64,000 bases of DNA from Gloeocapsopsis dulcis (GCF_032163395.1 NZ_CP119968.1:3808001-3872000); one strand, 5' to 3'; shown: positions 1 to 9,342, counted from the first letter of the stretch. Notes: generated by a model not told the origin, from the sequence alone. Translations and numbers: made by a program.

Positions 1-309
1 CTTTAGCCCTGACCAGGCAACTAAACACTCCAGCAAGTATCCATTAGCACAACCAATATCAAGATACTTGCCTGGTCGATTCACCGCTGCTATGTTTGCT
101 ACACGAAGACGTGTCCACTCCTCAAATGTGCCACTCTTACCTGATTGCTGCCAGGGTGTCGGTGCAGCAGTATACGCATCTTCTAAGATTTGTTTGATTT
201 CGATAAACCAATCTTGTAAATCTGCTGATGCCACATCATCAAGCGCAAACCCACACTGACAGCGTTGAATTGTTTCGTTGACATTTTGTAAACATCGAGG
301 GCAACGCAT
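1..309 (-). CDS. SAM-dependent methyltransferase with N-terminal zinc ribbon (partial)
   Basis: This is an open frame on the minus strand starting with ATG at 309 and running off the left edge, so only the first 103 codons are present. The N-terminus has a short Cys cluster (CPRC near residues 3-6, CQC near 18-20) that looks like a small zinc ribbon. Near residues 85-95 there is a glycine-rich LDIGCANGYLLE, the SAM-binding motif I of class I methyltransferases. The substrate cannot be told. The C-terminal half is outside the window, and no partner gene is visible because the next gene, pgl, is divergent. Confidence 0.75.
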   Translation of the reverse strand, partial: MRCPRCLQNVNETIQRCQCGFALDDVASADLQDWFIEIKQILEDAYTAAPTPWQQSGKSGTFEEWTRLRVANIAAVNRPGKYLDIGCANGYLLECLVAWSGLK

Positions 310-620
310 CACAAAATTTAAACAAATATAAGCAGTAAAATACTAGTTCAATTCTTACCGCTTTTCAAACTACGCCCTAATGAATCAAATGAAGCAGGAT
401 AAGAGCTTTAGGTGATATTACTGAGGCAAAAATTTATGAGTTTTTGCATACTCTGCTTGATGAAGCATTCGTTTGTATATTTTGAATGAAGGATAAGAAA
501 TTATAAAGAGTATATATTTTTGTGTTGTATAAAGAAATATAAATAGAAATATTATTTAATTGCCAAACTAAAATTTAAAATTTTCAGTATGTTAATGCTG
601 GAACAAATTAATATCAAGCA
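310..620. other. AT-rich intergenic region between divergent genes
   Basis: No gene is seen. The stretch is strongly AT-rich and lies between the divergent methyltransferase and pgl, so it should hold both promoters. No clear -35/-10 pair or operator could be assigned by eye. Confidence 0.5.
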
Positions 621-1352
621 ATGAAAATTGAAGTTTTATCAGATAAGTCAGCATTAATTGAGCGATCGCTGCATCTAACAGTCACTAAAATGACAACTGC
701 GATCGCCGAACGTGGTGTTTGTACGATCGCGTTATCTGGAGGAAGTACACCCAAACCATTATACGAAGCGATTGCTGCCCAACAGCTACCTTGGGAGAAA
801 ATTCATGTGTTCTGGGGCGATGAACGCTATGTGCCACCAAATGACCTTAATAGCAATCAATTAATGGCACGCCAAGCTTGGTTGGATCGCGTTAATCTTC
901 CTGAAGAAAACATTCACCCAATTCCTACGGATGAAGTTGAACCCACAGTCGCTGCCAGCAAGTATGAAGAACATCTCCAAACGTTCTTTCAAATCAGTAG
1001 TGGAGAATTTCCCAGGTTTGACATTATTTTGCTAGGTATGGGCGACGATGGGCATACCGCGTCGTTGTTTCCGCACACTGAAGCATTGCAAGCACGGGGG
1101 TTGATTACGGTTGGTAACAAGCAGGATGAACTCCGAATTACATTTACAGTGCCGTTGATTAATCACGCGCGGTGTGTGATGTTTGTAGTTGCTGGTGCAG
1201 ACAAAAAATCTGCTTTAGCGCAAGTGTTTGCAACTGATGCTGACGACTTTAGTTATCCTAGTCGCTTAATTCAACCGCAAGGAGAATTATGGTGGCTACT
1301 CGATCGTGATGCAGGAGAAGAGTTACAAGTTTCTACTGCTGCTGAATCCTAA
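621..1352 (+). CDS. pgl: 6-phosphogluconolactonase
   Basis: Hydrolyses 6-phosphoglucono-1,5-lactone to 6-phosphogluconate, the second step of the oxidative pentose phosphate pathway, in the cytoplasm. The 243-aa length is normal for the Pgl/DevB family. Visible family motifs are ALSGGSTPK (37-45), the phosphate-binding loop; GDERYVP (66-72); and GMGDDGHTASLFP (139-151). It starts at ATG 621 after an AT-rich leader. The pathway's zwf and opcA lie about 30 kb away in this window, so pgl is not in the same operon. The next gene is an FHA protein on the same strand after 73 bp. The assignment is firm. Confidence 0.95.
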   Translation: MKIEVLSDKSALIERSLHLTVTKMTTAIAERGVCTIALSGGSTPKPLYEAIAAQQLPWEKIHVFWGDERYVPPNDLNSNQLMARQAWLDRVNLPEENIHPIPTDEVEPTVAASKYEEHLQTFFQISSGEFPRFDIILLGMGDDGHTASLFPHTEALQARGLITVGNKQDELRITFTVPLINHARCVMFVVAGADKKSALAQVFATDADDFSYPSRLIQPQGELWWLLDRDAGEELQVSTAAES

Positions 1353-1425
1353 ATTAGTGACTAAAATTTGACGTAGTATGTTCGGTTAAGCAAACTCGAC
1401 GCTCAATTTTGATGGAAAGATATTC

Positions 1426-2220
1426 ATGATTGTCTGTCCTAACTGTAATCACTCTAACCCCGACGGAGCGCAAACGTGCGAGGCTTGCTATACTCCTTTA
1501 CCTGCTACCGCAACTTGTCCTAATTGTGGAGCAACGGTACAAACAGATGCAAGCTTCTGCGGTCAATGTGGTTTTAACTTAAAAGCAAGTCGAGCAACAG
1601 AAGAAATTTTCGCAGGTGATATCAGCACGGATGTTGGTAATGATATTCCAGCATTAGAAACTCCTGAACCACTTGTTGAACCACAGCGCTTGGTAATCAG
1701 CGCACATCCGAGTGCAGAAACCTCAAGTCAGAGTTACTTAGTAGAATCAGTAGAAACACCGAAATCACAATCTGAATTAACATCACCAGCAAGCGATACT
1801 ACTCCACTGCCCACGACTCCTGTAAGTAGTGCAGAGCAAGTTAGCACAGTCTCAGGTTCGCCTACAGGTAGTTCCAAAACGCAATTACAGCAGCAAACAA
1901 TAAAATTGCTACATGTCCAAACTGATACAAATATAGAATTGCCACAAAATTTAGGTGTTATTCACATTGGTAAGCCTAATGACAGAATTCCCCCAGATAT
2001 TGATGTGTCTGGATTTCCCAACTCAGAGATAGTCTCGCGAATTCATGCGGATATTCGCGTTGAAGGAGACGCATACTTTGTTGAAGATGTCGGCAGTTCC
2101 AATGGCACTTATGTCAACAGTAGACCACTGCAACCAGGCGATCGCCATCGTTTGCGCGCAGGCGATCGCATTGCCCTCGGTAAGGGAGATTTGGTCACTT
2201 TCTTATTTCAAATGTCCTAG
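1426..2220 (+). CDS. FraH-like protein: double zinc ribbon plus FHA domain
   Basis: A 264-aa protein with two CxxC zinc ribbons at the N-terminus (CPNCNH...CEAC near residues 4-21, CPNCG...CGQCG near 31-49), a Ser/Thr/Pro-rich linker (about 70-155), and a C-terminal FHA domain. The FHA domain keeps its phosphothreonine-binding signature: SRIHADI near 205 and SSNGTYVN near 225. The order double zinc ribbon, linker, FHA is that of FraH, which in Anabaena supports filament integrity. That role is inferred from architecture only. The gene is followed by a second FHA gene 25 bp downstream, so the two are probably co-transcribed and may read Ser/Thr kinase signals together. Confidence 0.8.
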   Translation: MIVCPNCNHSNPDGAQTCEACYTPLPATATCPNCGATVQTDASFCGQCGFNLKASRATEEIFAGDISTDVGNDIPALETPEPLVEPQRLVISAHPSAETSSQSYLVESVETPKSQSELTSPASDTTPLPTTPVSSAEQVSTVSGSPTGSSKTQLQQQTIKLLHVQTDTNIELPQNLGVIHIGKPNDRIPPDIDVSGFPNSEIVSRIHADIRVEGDAYFVEDVGSSNGTYVNSRPLQPGDRHRLRAGDRIALGKGDLVTFLFQMS

Positions 2221-2245
2221 TTTATTTCAACTTTAATTAACTAAA

Positions 2246-2752
2246 GTGATTACACTCATTCTCCTACATCCGCTGCACTCGACACCAATTCAACATTGGA
2301 CATTTGCCGACGAATCTGTTATCTGCATAGGACGTGCCACTGATAATAATGTTGTATTGTATAGCGCGGTTGTCTCTCGCAAACATATCGAGTTACGTTG
2401 CAGTAATGGCAACTGGGAAATTATTAGCTTGGGTGCGAATGGTACTTTTATCGACGATAGACGAATTACAAAAATGCCCGTGATAGATGGCGTAACAATT
2501 CGTTTAGCACAATCAGGACCACAAATTCAAATTCGCTTAGGAGTTGTTTCTACACCAATACAAGAAACGAAAAAACCTGTATCACAACCGAAACCGAAAA
2601 CTGCCTCATTTAAAGAGCAAACAACCTCGCGCGATACAGCGATTGAAACAATCTTTGGCGAACCATTAGAGTTTCCAGCAGCTACACCACCGAAGGAACC
2701 ATCAAAAGAAACCGTGATTGGCGAACCATTTAGAAAATATACTCAAGATTAA
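2246..2752 (+). CDS. FHA domain protein
   Basis: A 168-aa protein beginning with GTG. Residues about 25-95 form an FHA domain: IGRATDNNVVL, then SRKHIELR with the Ser/Arg that contact phosphothreonine, then GANGTFIDDRRI. The tail (100-168) is Lys/Pro/Thr-rich and holds two similar short motifs, ETIFGEPLEF and ETVIGEPFRK, which could be phosphorylated by Ser/Thr kinases and bound by FHA domains. It directly follows the zinc-ribbon FHA gene and ends 22 bp before an AraC gene. It is likely a cytoplasmic phosphopeptide-binding adaptor; partners are unknown. Confidence 0.8.
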   Translation: MITLILLHPLHSTPIQHWTFADESVICIGRATDNNVVLYSAVVSRKHIELRCSNGNWEIISLGANGTFIDDRRITKMPVIDGVTIRLAQSGPQIQIRLGVVSTPIQETKKPVSQPKPKTASFKEQTTSRDTAIETIFGEPLEFPAATPPKEPSKETVIGEPFRKYTQD

Positions 2753-2774
2753 ATTTGAGTGAAGGCGTCACGTT

Positions 2775-3611
2775 TTGAAAGCAGCCGCCAAGCAAGAGAA
2801 AATCAAATTTTGGCGTGAGGAAGTAGCGCTGAGTCATCTGGAATTACTTCATGCGAGGTACATCACGCATTCATTTTCCAGACACGCGCATGAAACGTTT
2901 GCCATTGGCGTTATTGAGCAAGGTGCAGAGGCTTTTAGTTATCAGGGAGAGAAACATATTGCTCCTGCGGGCAGTGTCGTTGTCATCAATCCTGGAGAAG
3001 TCCATACTGGTAGCGCTGCGAATATTCATGTTGGTTGGACTTATCGCATGTTGTATCCTGATATTAAACTTTTACAGCAGGCTACATCGGAAGCTGGGCA
3101 ACAAACGTCTGAAATTCCTTACTTTCCGATCGCCGTAATTCAAGATAGTCAACTGGCGCGATTGATTCTCAAATTGCATCACACCTTAGAAAAGGTTACT
3201 TGCACTTTAGAGCAAGATTCCTGTTTGTTGTGGACACTCGCACAATTAATTGCGCGACACGCAGGAGAACGCCTGATATGGAGAGTAGGCAAAGAGTCTC
3301 AGGCGGTACTACGAGTGCAGGAATACTTAGAGGCACACTATACAAAGAATATTTCCTTAGATGCGATCGCCCGCATTGCTAACCTGAGTCCGTTTTATCT
3401 TATTCGCACGTTTCGCAAGTGTATAGGTTTACCACCCCACGAGTATTTAACGCAAATCCGCATTTCTCGTGCCAAAATTCTACTATTGCAAGGATATGCG
3501 ATCGCTCAAGTAGCTCACGACACAGGTTTTGCCGATCAAAGTCATTTAACACGACACTTCAAACGCATTGTAGGTGTTACTCCTGGGCAATACCAGCATA
3601 TAAGGCAATAA
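2775..3611 (+). CDS. AraC-family transcriptional regulator
   Basis: A 278-aa regulator starting at TTG. The N-terminal half (about 15-165) is a cupin-like AraC ligand domain; HAHETFAIGVIEQG and VVINPGEVHTG are typical. The C-terminal 100 residues hold the two helix-turn-helix motifs, with LDAIARIANLSPFYLIRTFRK as the first and VAHDTGFADQSHLTRHFKR as the second, ending in the family signature GVTPGQY. It sits directly upstream of azlC on the same strand, and AraC genes of this type often control a neighbouring exporter. A ligand such as a branched-chain amino acid or analogue is therefore plausible but not shown. Confidence 0.9.
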   Translation: MKAAAKQEKIKFWREEVALSHLELLHARYITHSFSRHAHETFAIGVIEQGAEAFSYQGEKHIAPAGSVVVINPGEVHTGSAANIHVGWTYRMLYPDIKLLQQATSEAGQQTSEIPYFPIAVIQDSQLARLILKLHHTLEKVTCTLEQDSCLLWTLAQLIARHAGERLIWRVGKESQAVLRVQEYLEAHYTKNISLDAIARIANLSPFYLIRTFRKCIGLPPHEYLTQIRISRAKILLLQGYAIAQVAHDTGFADQSHLTRHFKRIVGVTPGQYQHIRQ

Positions 3612-3650
3612 CGTTCAAGACGGAATTGATTTGCACTACGTAAACTTAGG

Positions 3651-3672
3651 GGTAATTGGTAATTGGTAATTG
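3651..3672. repeat. Short tandem heptamer repeat (GGTAATT-type, three copies)
   Basis: Three back-to-back copies of a GGTAATT heptamer lie just before azlC and overlap its possible upstream TTG codon. Related heptamers occur at 19534-19566, 34670-34700 and 50641-50672 in this window. Such short tandemly repeated repetitive sequences are common in cyanobacteria. Confidence 0.7.
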
Positions 3673-3678
3673 TCACCT

Positions 3679-4326
3679 ATGCAGGAATTTCGCACAGGTT
3701 GCAGTCGTGCTTTAGGAGTTGGTGTAGGATATGTCCCGATCGCAATCAGTTTTGGGGCGCTAGCGACGCAATCAGGGCTTTCTGATGCTGCGGCTGTCGT
3801 CATGTCAGTTTGGGTGTATGCAGGTGCGGCGCAATTTGCTGCACTCGAAGGAATCAGACAAAATCTTTCTTGGCTAAGTATTGTATTAACAATGCTGCTC
3901 ATGAACCTACGGCATATTCCGATAAGTTTAGCAATTAACCCAATTTTCAATCGATTCGACCGTAAACAGCAGCTATTTCTCGCACATGGACTTACAGACG
4001 AAGCCTTTGCACTAGATGTCTCCGACAAACCCAGATCCTGGCATTATTACACTGGTATTCACCTATTTTGCTGGCTTTCCTGGATTCTCGGCACATGGAT
4101 CGGCTGCCAATTAGGACAACAAATCCCAGCACAATGGTTGCAATTCGCCCTCCCCAGCCTATTTATTTGCCTTCTTATCGACAACATCAAAACTTGGAAT
4201 CAACAAATAATCCTCACAATACTTACAGGTGTTGTTCTAGTATTGACACTCCAAAATATCGGCACACTTGGCATCCTAATATCCATTCTCGGAGTCGCAG
4301 CACTAGCAACACTACAAAATCAATAA
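3679..4326 (+). CDS. azlC: AzlC-family branched-chain amino acid exporter, large subunit
   Basis: An AzlC-type inner-membrane protein of about 215 aa with several hydrophobic segments. It starts with the family pattern EFRTGCSRALGVGVGYVPIAISFGALA and has the conserved PISLAINPIF and HGLTDEAFAL segments. AzlC works with the small AzlD protein, encoded 50 bp downstream, to export branched-chain amino acids or analogues. ATG 3679 is preferred over a TTG nine bases upstream because that TTG lies inside a tandem repeat. A strong ribosome site is not visible for either start. The AraC gene just upstream is a likely regulator. Confidence 0.88.
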   Translation: MQEFRTGCSRALGVGVGYVPIAISFGALATQSGLSDAAAVVMSVWVYAGAAQFAALEGIRQNLSWLSIVLTMLLMNLRHIPISLAINPIFNRFDRKQQLFLAHGLTDEAFALDVSDKPRSWHYYTGIHLFCWLSWILGTWIGCQLGQQIPAQWLQFALPSLFICLLIDNIKTWNQQIILTILTGVVLVLTLQNIGTLGILISILGVAALATLQNQ

Positions 4327-4340
4327 ACTCTCTTATCTTT

Positions 4341-4376
4341 TCTTTGCGTCCTTTGTGCCTAGTAAGGTTCGTTAAC
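4341..4376. repeat. Dispersed CTTTG...GGTTCGTTA repeat forming the azlD leader
   Basis: This 36-bp stretch has the form CTTTGCGTCCTTTGTG...GGTTCGTTA and ends one base before the azlD start codon. Related copies occur at 43944-43983 and, in inverse orientation and interrupted, at 13955-14012. It therefore supplies most of the azlC-azlD spacer. Confidence 0.65.
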
Positions 4377-4661
4377 ATGAACATCTGGACAATCATTCTC
4401 CTAGCTGGCTTAGGCACATACCTAATGCGCAGCGTCGGCATTTGGGCAACAACAATTCAATCCTCATGGCTGCATCACATCCCCTTTGCCGTAATTTTAG
4501 TTATGGCAATTAGTGGTGTCTTTGATTTGAGTCAAACACCACAAGAAACAGGAAGTGCGATCGCAGCAGCCCTCGTTGTCATTACAGCAAGTATCTTCAA
4601 ACTACCACTCGTCTTACGTATCGCACTAGGTTGTCTTATTTTTGGTGCAATATCAACATAG
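4377..4661 (+). CDS. azlD: AzlD-family branched-chain amino acid transport protein, small subunit
   Basis: A 94-aa protein with three to four membrane segments and the AzlD pattern GLGTYLMRS near residues 11-19, then IPFAVILVMAISGVFDL. It follows azlC and should form the two-component exporter with it. The reading frame is open further upstream, but ATG 4377 gives the usual AzlD length and N-terminus. A GC-rich hairpin begins at the stop codon. Confidence 0.88.
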   Translation: MNIWTIILLAGLGTYLMRSVGIWATTIQSSWLHHIPFAVILVMAISGVFDLSQTPQETGSAIAAALVVITASIFKLPLVLRIALGCLIFGAIST

Positions 4662-4680
4662 GGTGGGCAAAAGCCCACCC
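4661..4680. terminator. Bidirectional hairpin between azlD and chlB
   Basis: A perfect 8-bp stem GGGTGGGC / GCCCACCC with an AAAA loop lies between the convergent azlD and chlB stops. It has no long T-tract, but the placement fits a shared terminator. Confidence 0.65.
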
Positions 4681-4685
4681 CAAAC

Positions 4686-6212
4686 TTATGCGCCCACAGC
4701 TTCTTTCGCCGCGTACATCACTTCGAGTGTAATTTCACTTAAACCGCGATCGCGGGCAAATTTCTCAGTGTTGCGTTTAACTTTACCCCGCACAAAACCA
4801 GGAACTTTGTTAAGTTCAGCTTGCGCTTCTTTGTTCCAACTCAAGTCTGAATCTGCAGAAATTCCCTTGGTAATCACTTCTTTGGTATCGTGTCCGCCGA
4901 AAATTTCTAGCAAGTGATCTTCCATTCCCAAAGTAAAGGAATTGTAGACCAAGTCGGCAACTTGGTTTGTGCCTTCGTAACCCAAGAAAGGCTTATAACC
5001 AATGGGGAAGTTTTGAATGTGGATCGGCGCAGCAATGACACCACAAGGGATATTTAACCGCTTACCAACGTGACGTTCCATTTGCGTACCAAAAATCGCC
5101 GATGGTTCTACGCGGGCGATCGCATCCCCAATCGCGCCGTTATCATCGCTAATAATCACTTCATCGCAATATTCACTTACCTGTTCGCGGAACCAATCTG
5201 CATCGTATTTGCAGTAAGTTCCTGCCCAAACAACGTGAATGCCCATTTCTCGTGCCAAAATCTTCGTCATCGCTGCCGCATGAGTATTATCGCCAAACAC
5301 GACAGCTTTTTTACCCGTTAAGTTTTGACAGTCAATTGAACGTGAGAACCACGCCGCTTGCGAAACATACAACGTTTGGTTTTCAATAAACTCTTCGTAG
5401 TCAACATCAGCACCTTGCGCGTTAATTACCTGCTGAATCTTACGAATGCATCGGGCTGTCTCTACTACACCCATCGGTGTAATATCTACATACGGCATCC
5501 TAAATTCTTTTTCGAGGTAATGCGCTGTCATTAAACCGAGTTCGCGATATGGTACCAAGTTAAACCAAGCGCGGGGCAAATTCTTTAATTCATGAACCGA
5601 AGCACCTTCAGGAATTACCGCATTAACTGTAATACCCAAGTCAGCCATAAGTCGCTTTAACTCAGTACAATCATGCTGATTGTGAAAACCAAGGGTAGAA
5701 CTACCAATAATATTGACTGAAGGCTTTTCAGTTTTACTTGTCGGTAATTCGCCTTTGCGACGGGCTTTGTTGATGTAGTACTGTACAATTTGATCGAGTG
5801 TCCGATCTGCCGCTTGTAATTCGTTAACGCGATAGTGATTGACATCCGCTAGCATCACATCGGCTTTTGCTTCAATTGAGGCGCGTTCGACAAAGTTATT
5901 TAAATCTTCTTGCAGAATGCTTGATGTACAAGTCGGCGTCAGCACAATCAAATCGGGATGTTCTTCTGCATCTTTGCGGGTGATGTTGTCTACTACTTTT
6001 TCTTGAGAACCACGCGCTAGCACGTTGCGATCGACAATACTCGCAGTTACTGGAGTAAAATTTCTTTCACGCTCTAACATCGAGCGCATTACATTGAAGT
6101 AGTCGTCGCCCAATGGGGCGTGCATAATAGCGTGGACATTCTTAAACGAACTGGCGATGCGCAGCGTACCAATGTGGGCTGGACCTGCATACATCCAGTA
6201 AGCCAATTTCAT
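4686..6212 (-). CDS. chlB: Light-independent protochlorophyllide reductase subunit B
   Basis: ChlB pairs with ChlN as the catalytic NB component of the nitrogenase-like enzyme that reduces protochlorophyllide to chlorophyllide a in the dark, with ChlL as reductase. The 508-aa length and the start [20 protein letters not shown] are standard. Visible hallmarks include [14 protein letters not shown] with the cluster-ligand Cys, and the C-terminal PMG_ChlB-like region, [25 protein letters not shown]. No chlL or chlN is adjacent, as in many cyanobacteria where chlB stands alone. ATG is at 6212 with a purine-rich stretch upstream. Confidence 0.97.
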   Translation of the reverse strand: MKLAYWMYAGPAHIGTLRIASSFKNVHAIMHAPLGDDYFNVMRSMLERERNFTPVTASIVDRNVLARGSQEKVVDNITRKDAEEHPDLIVLTPTCTSSILQEDLNNFVERASIEAKADVMLADVNHYRVNELQAADRTLDQIVQYYINKARRKGELPTSKTEKPSVNIIGSSTLGFHNQHDCTELKRLMADLGITVNAVIPEGASVHELKNLPRAWFNLVPYRELGLMTAHYLEKEFRMPYVDITPMGVVETARCIRKIQQVINAQGADVDYEEFIENQTLYVSQAAWFSRSIDCQNLTGKKAVVFGDNTHAAAMTKILAREMGIHVVWAGTYCKYDADWFREQVSEYCDEVIISDDNGAIGDAIARVEPSAIFGTQMERHVGKRLNIPCGVIAAPIHIQNFPIGYKPFLGYEGTNQVADLVYNSFTLGMEDHLLEIFGGHDTKEVITKGISADSDLSWNKEAQAELNKVPGFVRGKVKRNTEKFARDRGLSEITLEVMYAAKEAVGA

Positions 6213-6729
6213 AAAGTCTCCCTTGTGCTGATAGCTATCAGTTTGTTTACGGCGTTTATAAGATTCTAATTGTCTCAGATTGTCTCAAAGATATAGGGGC
6301 ATGAGAACAGGAGATGAGATGTCACTTAATCACAACGATGAAAGGCTATAAATAAGACTATGCAAGAGTTTCAATTGTAAAAAACTGCGATCGCACGCTA
6401 CTTAAATGCAAATATTCTTAATTTTTCGCTATGTTCTGTATTAGTTAATGCGGTATGTGCCAATCAACTCTACAAATGGCAATTGATTATGCATACATAA
6501 AATTAATTACACTGCACAAATAAAGCAAAAAGTCAATAAAAAAACATAACTTTTTGAGCTTACTACATGACAATGCTTTTTTAGTTGGAATAAGTTGCTT
6601 CTGTCTTCGCAGAATCCTGCAATCTTGTTCACTGAAAACAGTAATGCATTTCCTGATCAAGCCTCCTAATCTAAAAATCAAGCAAACACTACTTCACGCA
6701 AGTAGCAATTACCCAACCAGGAGAATACC
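6213..6729. other. Intergenic region between chlB and the export island
   Basis: An AT-rich stretch of 517 bp between divergent chlB and the small peptide gene. No convincing gene is seen; frames of about 60 codons on both strands lack start sites and family features. An AGGAGA ribosome site at 6719-6724 serves the downstream peptide. Confidence 0.5.
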
Positions 6730-6894
6730 ATGCTTGCAATGAACGATGACTCTATGTTTTCTGACTTAACGATCGATGAACAAACAGCTCTCAATGGAGG
6801 TTATTACTGTCGATATGTCTACTTTTGGAGAAGAATCTGCTATGGCTTCTACTGCTACTGGCAGCGGGCTGTTGCTTGGCGTTGTTACTATTAA
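6730..6894 (+). CDS. Double-glycine leader peptide with aromatic, four-cysteine core (bacteriocin-like)
   Basis: A 54-codon gene with a good ribosome site (AGGAGA, 6719-6724) six bases before ATG. Residues 1-24 look like a double-glycine leader ending LTIDEQTALNGG, the signal cut by C39-peptidase ABC transporters; such a transporter starts 244 bp downstream. The predicted 30-residue core has four Cys at 27, 37, 42 and 52 (C-x9-C-x4-C-x9-C), symmetric about a central CYGFYC. It has Tyr-Tyr at both ends, five Arg, no acidic residue and 14 aromatic residues. This pattern suits a two-disulfide beta-hairpin, much like tachyplesin-type antimicrobial peptides (CYRGIC turn). Leader and context are strong; structure and activity are inference. 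A terminator follows at 6957. Confidence 0.75.
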   Translation: MLAMNDDSMFSDLTIDEQTALNGGYYCRYVYFWRRICYGFYCYWQRAVAWRCYY

Positions 6895-6956
6895 TCCTCA
6901 GATTTTCTGAGACTAGCACGAGTCAGTGCAACCTTGTTTAATTGCTACCTTACGCA

Positions 6957-6984
6957 AAGCATCTCCTAGTGAGATGCTTTTTTT
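6957..6984 (+). terminator. Rho-independent terminator after the small peptide gene
   Basis: Perfect 9-bp stem AAGCATCTC / GAGATGCTT with a five-base loop, followed by a run of T. It sits 62 bp after the peptide stop. The peptide may thus have its own abundant short transcript, with the transporter transcribed by read-through or from a separate promoter. Confidence 0.85.
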
Positions 6985-7137
6985 CTACTTTGTGCAGTTT
7001 TCTGCAATCAAATCAGCTTAATTCTGCCATTGATTTGGACAAAAACAAGAATGTATCTGCTTAAGGCAACCCATACACTACACACAACAAGGTTCTCAAG
7101 TACTTTCATCACAGCGTAAGGAGCAAGGAATTGCCTC

Positions 7138-9342
7138 ATGAAGAAGAAATACCCTTTTATTCAGCAGCATGGAGAAGAAGATTGCGGAGCTGCTTGTCTT
7201 GCTTCAGTTGCCAAACACTACGGCTTAAACATGAGTCTACGCCATATCCGCGACTTAGTGGGCACTGGACACAATGGCACCAATCTTTGGGGATTACAGC
7301 AAGGTGCAGCGAAACTTGGTTTTAACACTCGTGCAGTTAAAGCAGCACCAGAACTTCTCGATCACTTGTCAGAAGCACCTTTGCCATGTGTCATTCATTG
7401 GAATGGCAACCACTGGGTTGTTTTGTACGGTAAGCAAGGCAGAAAATTTGTCGTTGTCGATCCAGGAATTGGAGTTGTTTATCTCTCGGCTCAAGAGTTA
7501 ACCGCTGGATGGAAAGATTGGGTGATGCTACTGCTAGAAGCAAATCCCAATCGTTTTAATCAATCTTGCGATCGCCAAACTGCAAATGGCATAAAGCAAA
7601 TAGCCACAAAAACCTGGTCATATCGAGGAATTTTAGGGCAAGCGATCGCCCTGAACGTAGTCGTTGGCATTCTTTCTCTAGCCTCCCCTATTTTGCTGCA
7701 ATTGCTAACCGATGATGTGCTGGCGCAAGGAGATTTTAAGTTTCTCAACACATTAGCGATCGCAGTTATGGTACTAATTCTAATTAGCAGCATTCTGGAA
7801 TTAGTGCAATCTTATTTAATTACTCACTTTGCTCAACGGCTAGAGCTAAGCTTAATCCTAGACTTTTGCAAACATATTCTCCGCCTACCACTCAGCTTCT
7901 ACGAGACACACCGGAGTGGTGAAATCGTCAGTCGTTTACAAGACATTCAACAAATCAATTACCTGATTTCTCAGATAATCGTCAATTTACCCAGTCAGTT
8001 TTTTGTCGCAATGGTTTCGTTGGGGCTAATGCTGTTTTATAGCTGGAAGCTAGGTGTTATTGCACTGGGAGTAGAGATCGCAATGACATTCTCTGTCTTT
8101 ATTCTCCAACCCATGTTGAAACAGAAAACGCAACGGGCTTTGATGACAGATAGTGAAAATCAAGGTGTTTTAGTTGAAACTTTCAAAGGAGCATTAACGC
8201 TCAAAACCACAACAGCAATGCCTCAATTTTGGAACGAGTTTCAGGGACGGTTCAGCCGATTAGCCACTTTGAATTTGCAAACTAACCAAATTGCCATTGT
8301 AAATAGTAGTTTCTCTAGCTTAGTTGGTCAATTAGGGGGTATCAGCATATTGTGGGTCGGGGGATTGTTAGTCATGAACCCAGCAGAACAGTTCACGATT
8401 GGACAACTTCTGGCATTTAAGGCACTGAGCGACAATGTTACTCATTTCATTACCACCGTTATTAACTTTGTTGATGAATTGACTCGCGTTCAAGCAGCGA
8501 CTCAACGCTTGGCAGAAGTCACGGCGACGACTCCTGAAAACGAAAACAATACTCACAAGGCTGTCGCCAAAATTCCAGGCAATGCGGCAATTGTCTGTAG
8601 CAACATCAGTTTTGACTACCCAGGGCGAGCCAATTTACTTGCAGATCTGTCAATTCAGATCCCTGGAGGGCAAGTGACAGCAGTCATCGGACAATCGGGC
8701 TGTGGTAAGAGTACACTTGCCAAATTGCTAGCAGGACTGCATTCTCTACACAGCGGCAATATTCGCATTGGTCCTTATAATCAGCAAGATTTATCACTCG
8801 ATAGCTTGCGACAGCAGGTGATGTTAGTTCCTCAAGAACCCCACTTCTGGAACCGATCAATTTTAGAAAACTTCCGCTTAGGTGCACCTGAAGCTTCATT
8901 TGAAGAGGTTGTTAGTGCCTGTCAAATTGCGGGAGCCGATGAATTCATCAGTAAATTGCCTAATACGTACCACACCATTTTAGGTGAATTTGCCACAAAT
9001 CTCTCTGGGGGACAGCGACAGCGACTGGCGATCGCCAGAGCATTGATTCACAATCCTGCTGTGCTGATCCTAGATGAATCAACCTCAGGGCTAGATCCAG
9101 TAAGCGAAATGGAGTTGTTAGATCGCTTGCTTCAGCATCGCCGTGGTCAAACCACTATTTTGATTAGTCATCGTCCTAGTGTAATTCAGCGATCAACTTG
9201 GCTTGTTGCCTTAGAGAACGGTTGCTTGAAAGCTCAGGGAACGCGATTGGAAGTGTTAACTAAAGCCGATCGCTATCTCGAATCACTCTATTGTGCTGAT
9301 GCACATCAGCCTAATGGTTCAGTAGCTCGTGCCGTTTACTAA
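7138..9342 (+). CDS. Peptidase-containing ABC transporter (C39 peptidase, bacteriocin export)
   Basis: A 734-aa PCAT/HlyB-type exporter that cleaves double-glycine leaders and exports the core peptide. Residues 1-135 form the C39 peptidase with catalytic Cys16 (EEDCGAAC), His92 (GNHWVVL) and Asp108 (VVDPG). Residues about 160-450 are the six-helix membrane domain. The ATPase domain has Walker A GQSGCGKST (about 518-526), signature LSGGQRQR (622-629) and Walker B LILDEST. All catalytic residues are present, so both cleavage and transport should work. A GGAG-like ribosome site precedes ATG 7138. It is followed after 27 bp by an HlyD adaptor. The likely substrate is the peptide at 6730-6894. Confidence 0.93.
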   Translation: MKKKYPFIQQHGEEDCGAACLASVAKHYGLNMSLRHIRDLVGTGHNGTNLWGLQQGAAKLGFNTRAVKAAPELLDHLSEAPLPCVIHWNGNHWVVLYGKQGRKFVVVDPGIGVVYLSAQELTAGWKDWVMLLLEANPNRFNQSCDRQTANGIKQIATKTWSYRGILGQAIALNVVVGILSLASPILLQLLTDDVLAQGDFKFLNTLAIAVMVLILISSILELVQSYLITHFAQRLELSLILDFCKHILRLPLSFYETHRSGEIVSRLQDIQQINYLISQIIVNLPSQFFVAMVSLGLMLFYSWKLGVIALGVEIAMTFSVFILQPMLKQKTQRALMTDSENQGVLVETFKGALTLKTTTAMPQFWNEFQGRFSRLATLNLQTNQIAIVNSSFSSLVGQLGGISILWVGGLLVMNPAEQFTIGQLLAFKALSDNVTHFITTVINFVDELTRVQAATQRLAEVTATTPENENNTHKAVAKIPGNAAIVCSNISFDYPGRANLLADLSIQIPGGQVTAVIGQSGCGKSTLAKLLAGLHSLHSGNIRIGPYNQQDLSLDSLRQQVMLVPQEPHFWNRSILENFRLGAPEASFEEVVSACQIAGADEFISKLPNTYHTILGEFATNLSGGQRQRLAIARALIHNPAVLILDESTSGLDPVSEMELLDRLLQHRRGQTTILISHRPSVIQRSTWLVALENGCLKAQGTRLEVLTKADRYLESLYCADAHQPNGSVARAVY

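Noticed and set aside
6487-6681. 64-codon minus-strand frame upstream of the peptide as a second export substrate
   Set aside because: No Gly-Gly leader, no ribosome site, and it runs opposite to the export genes.
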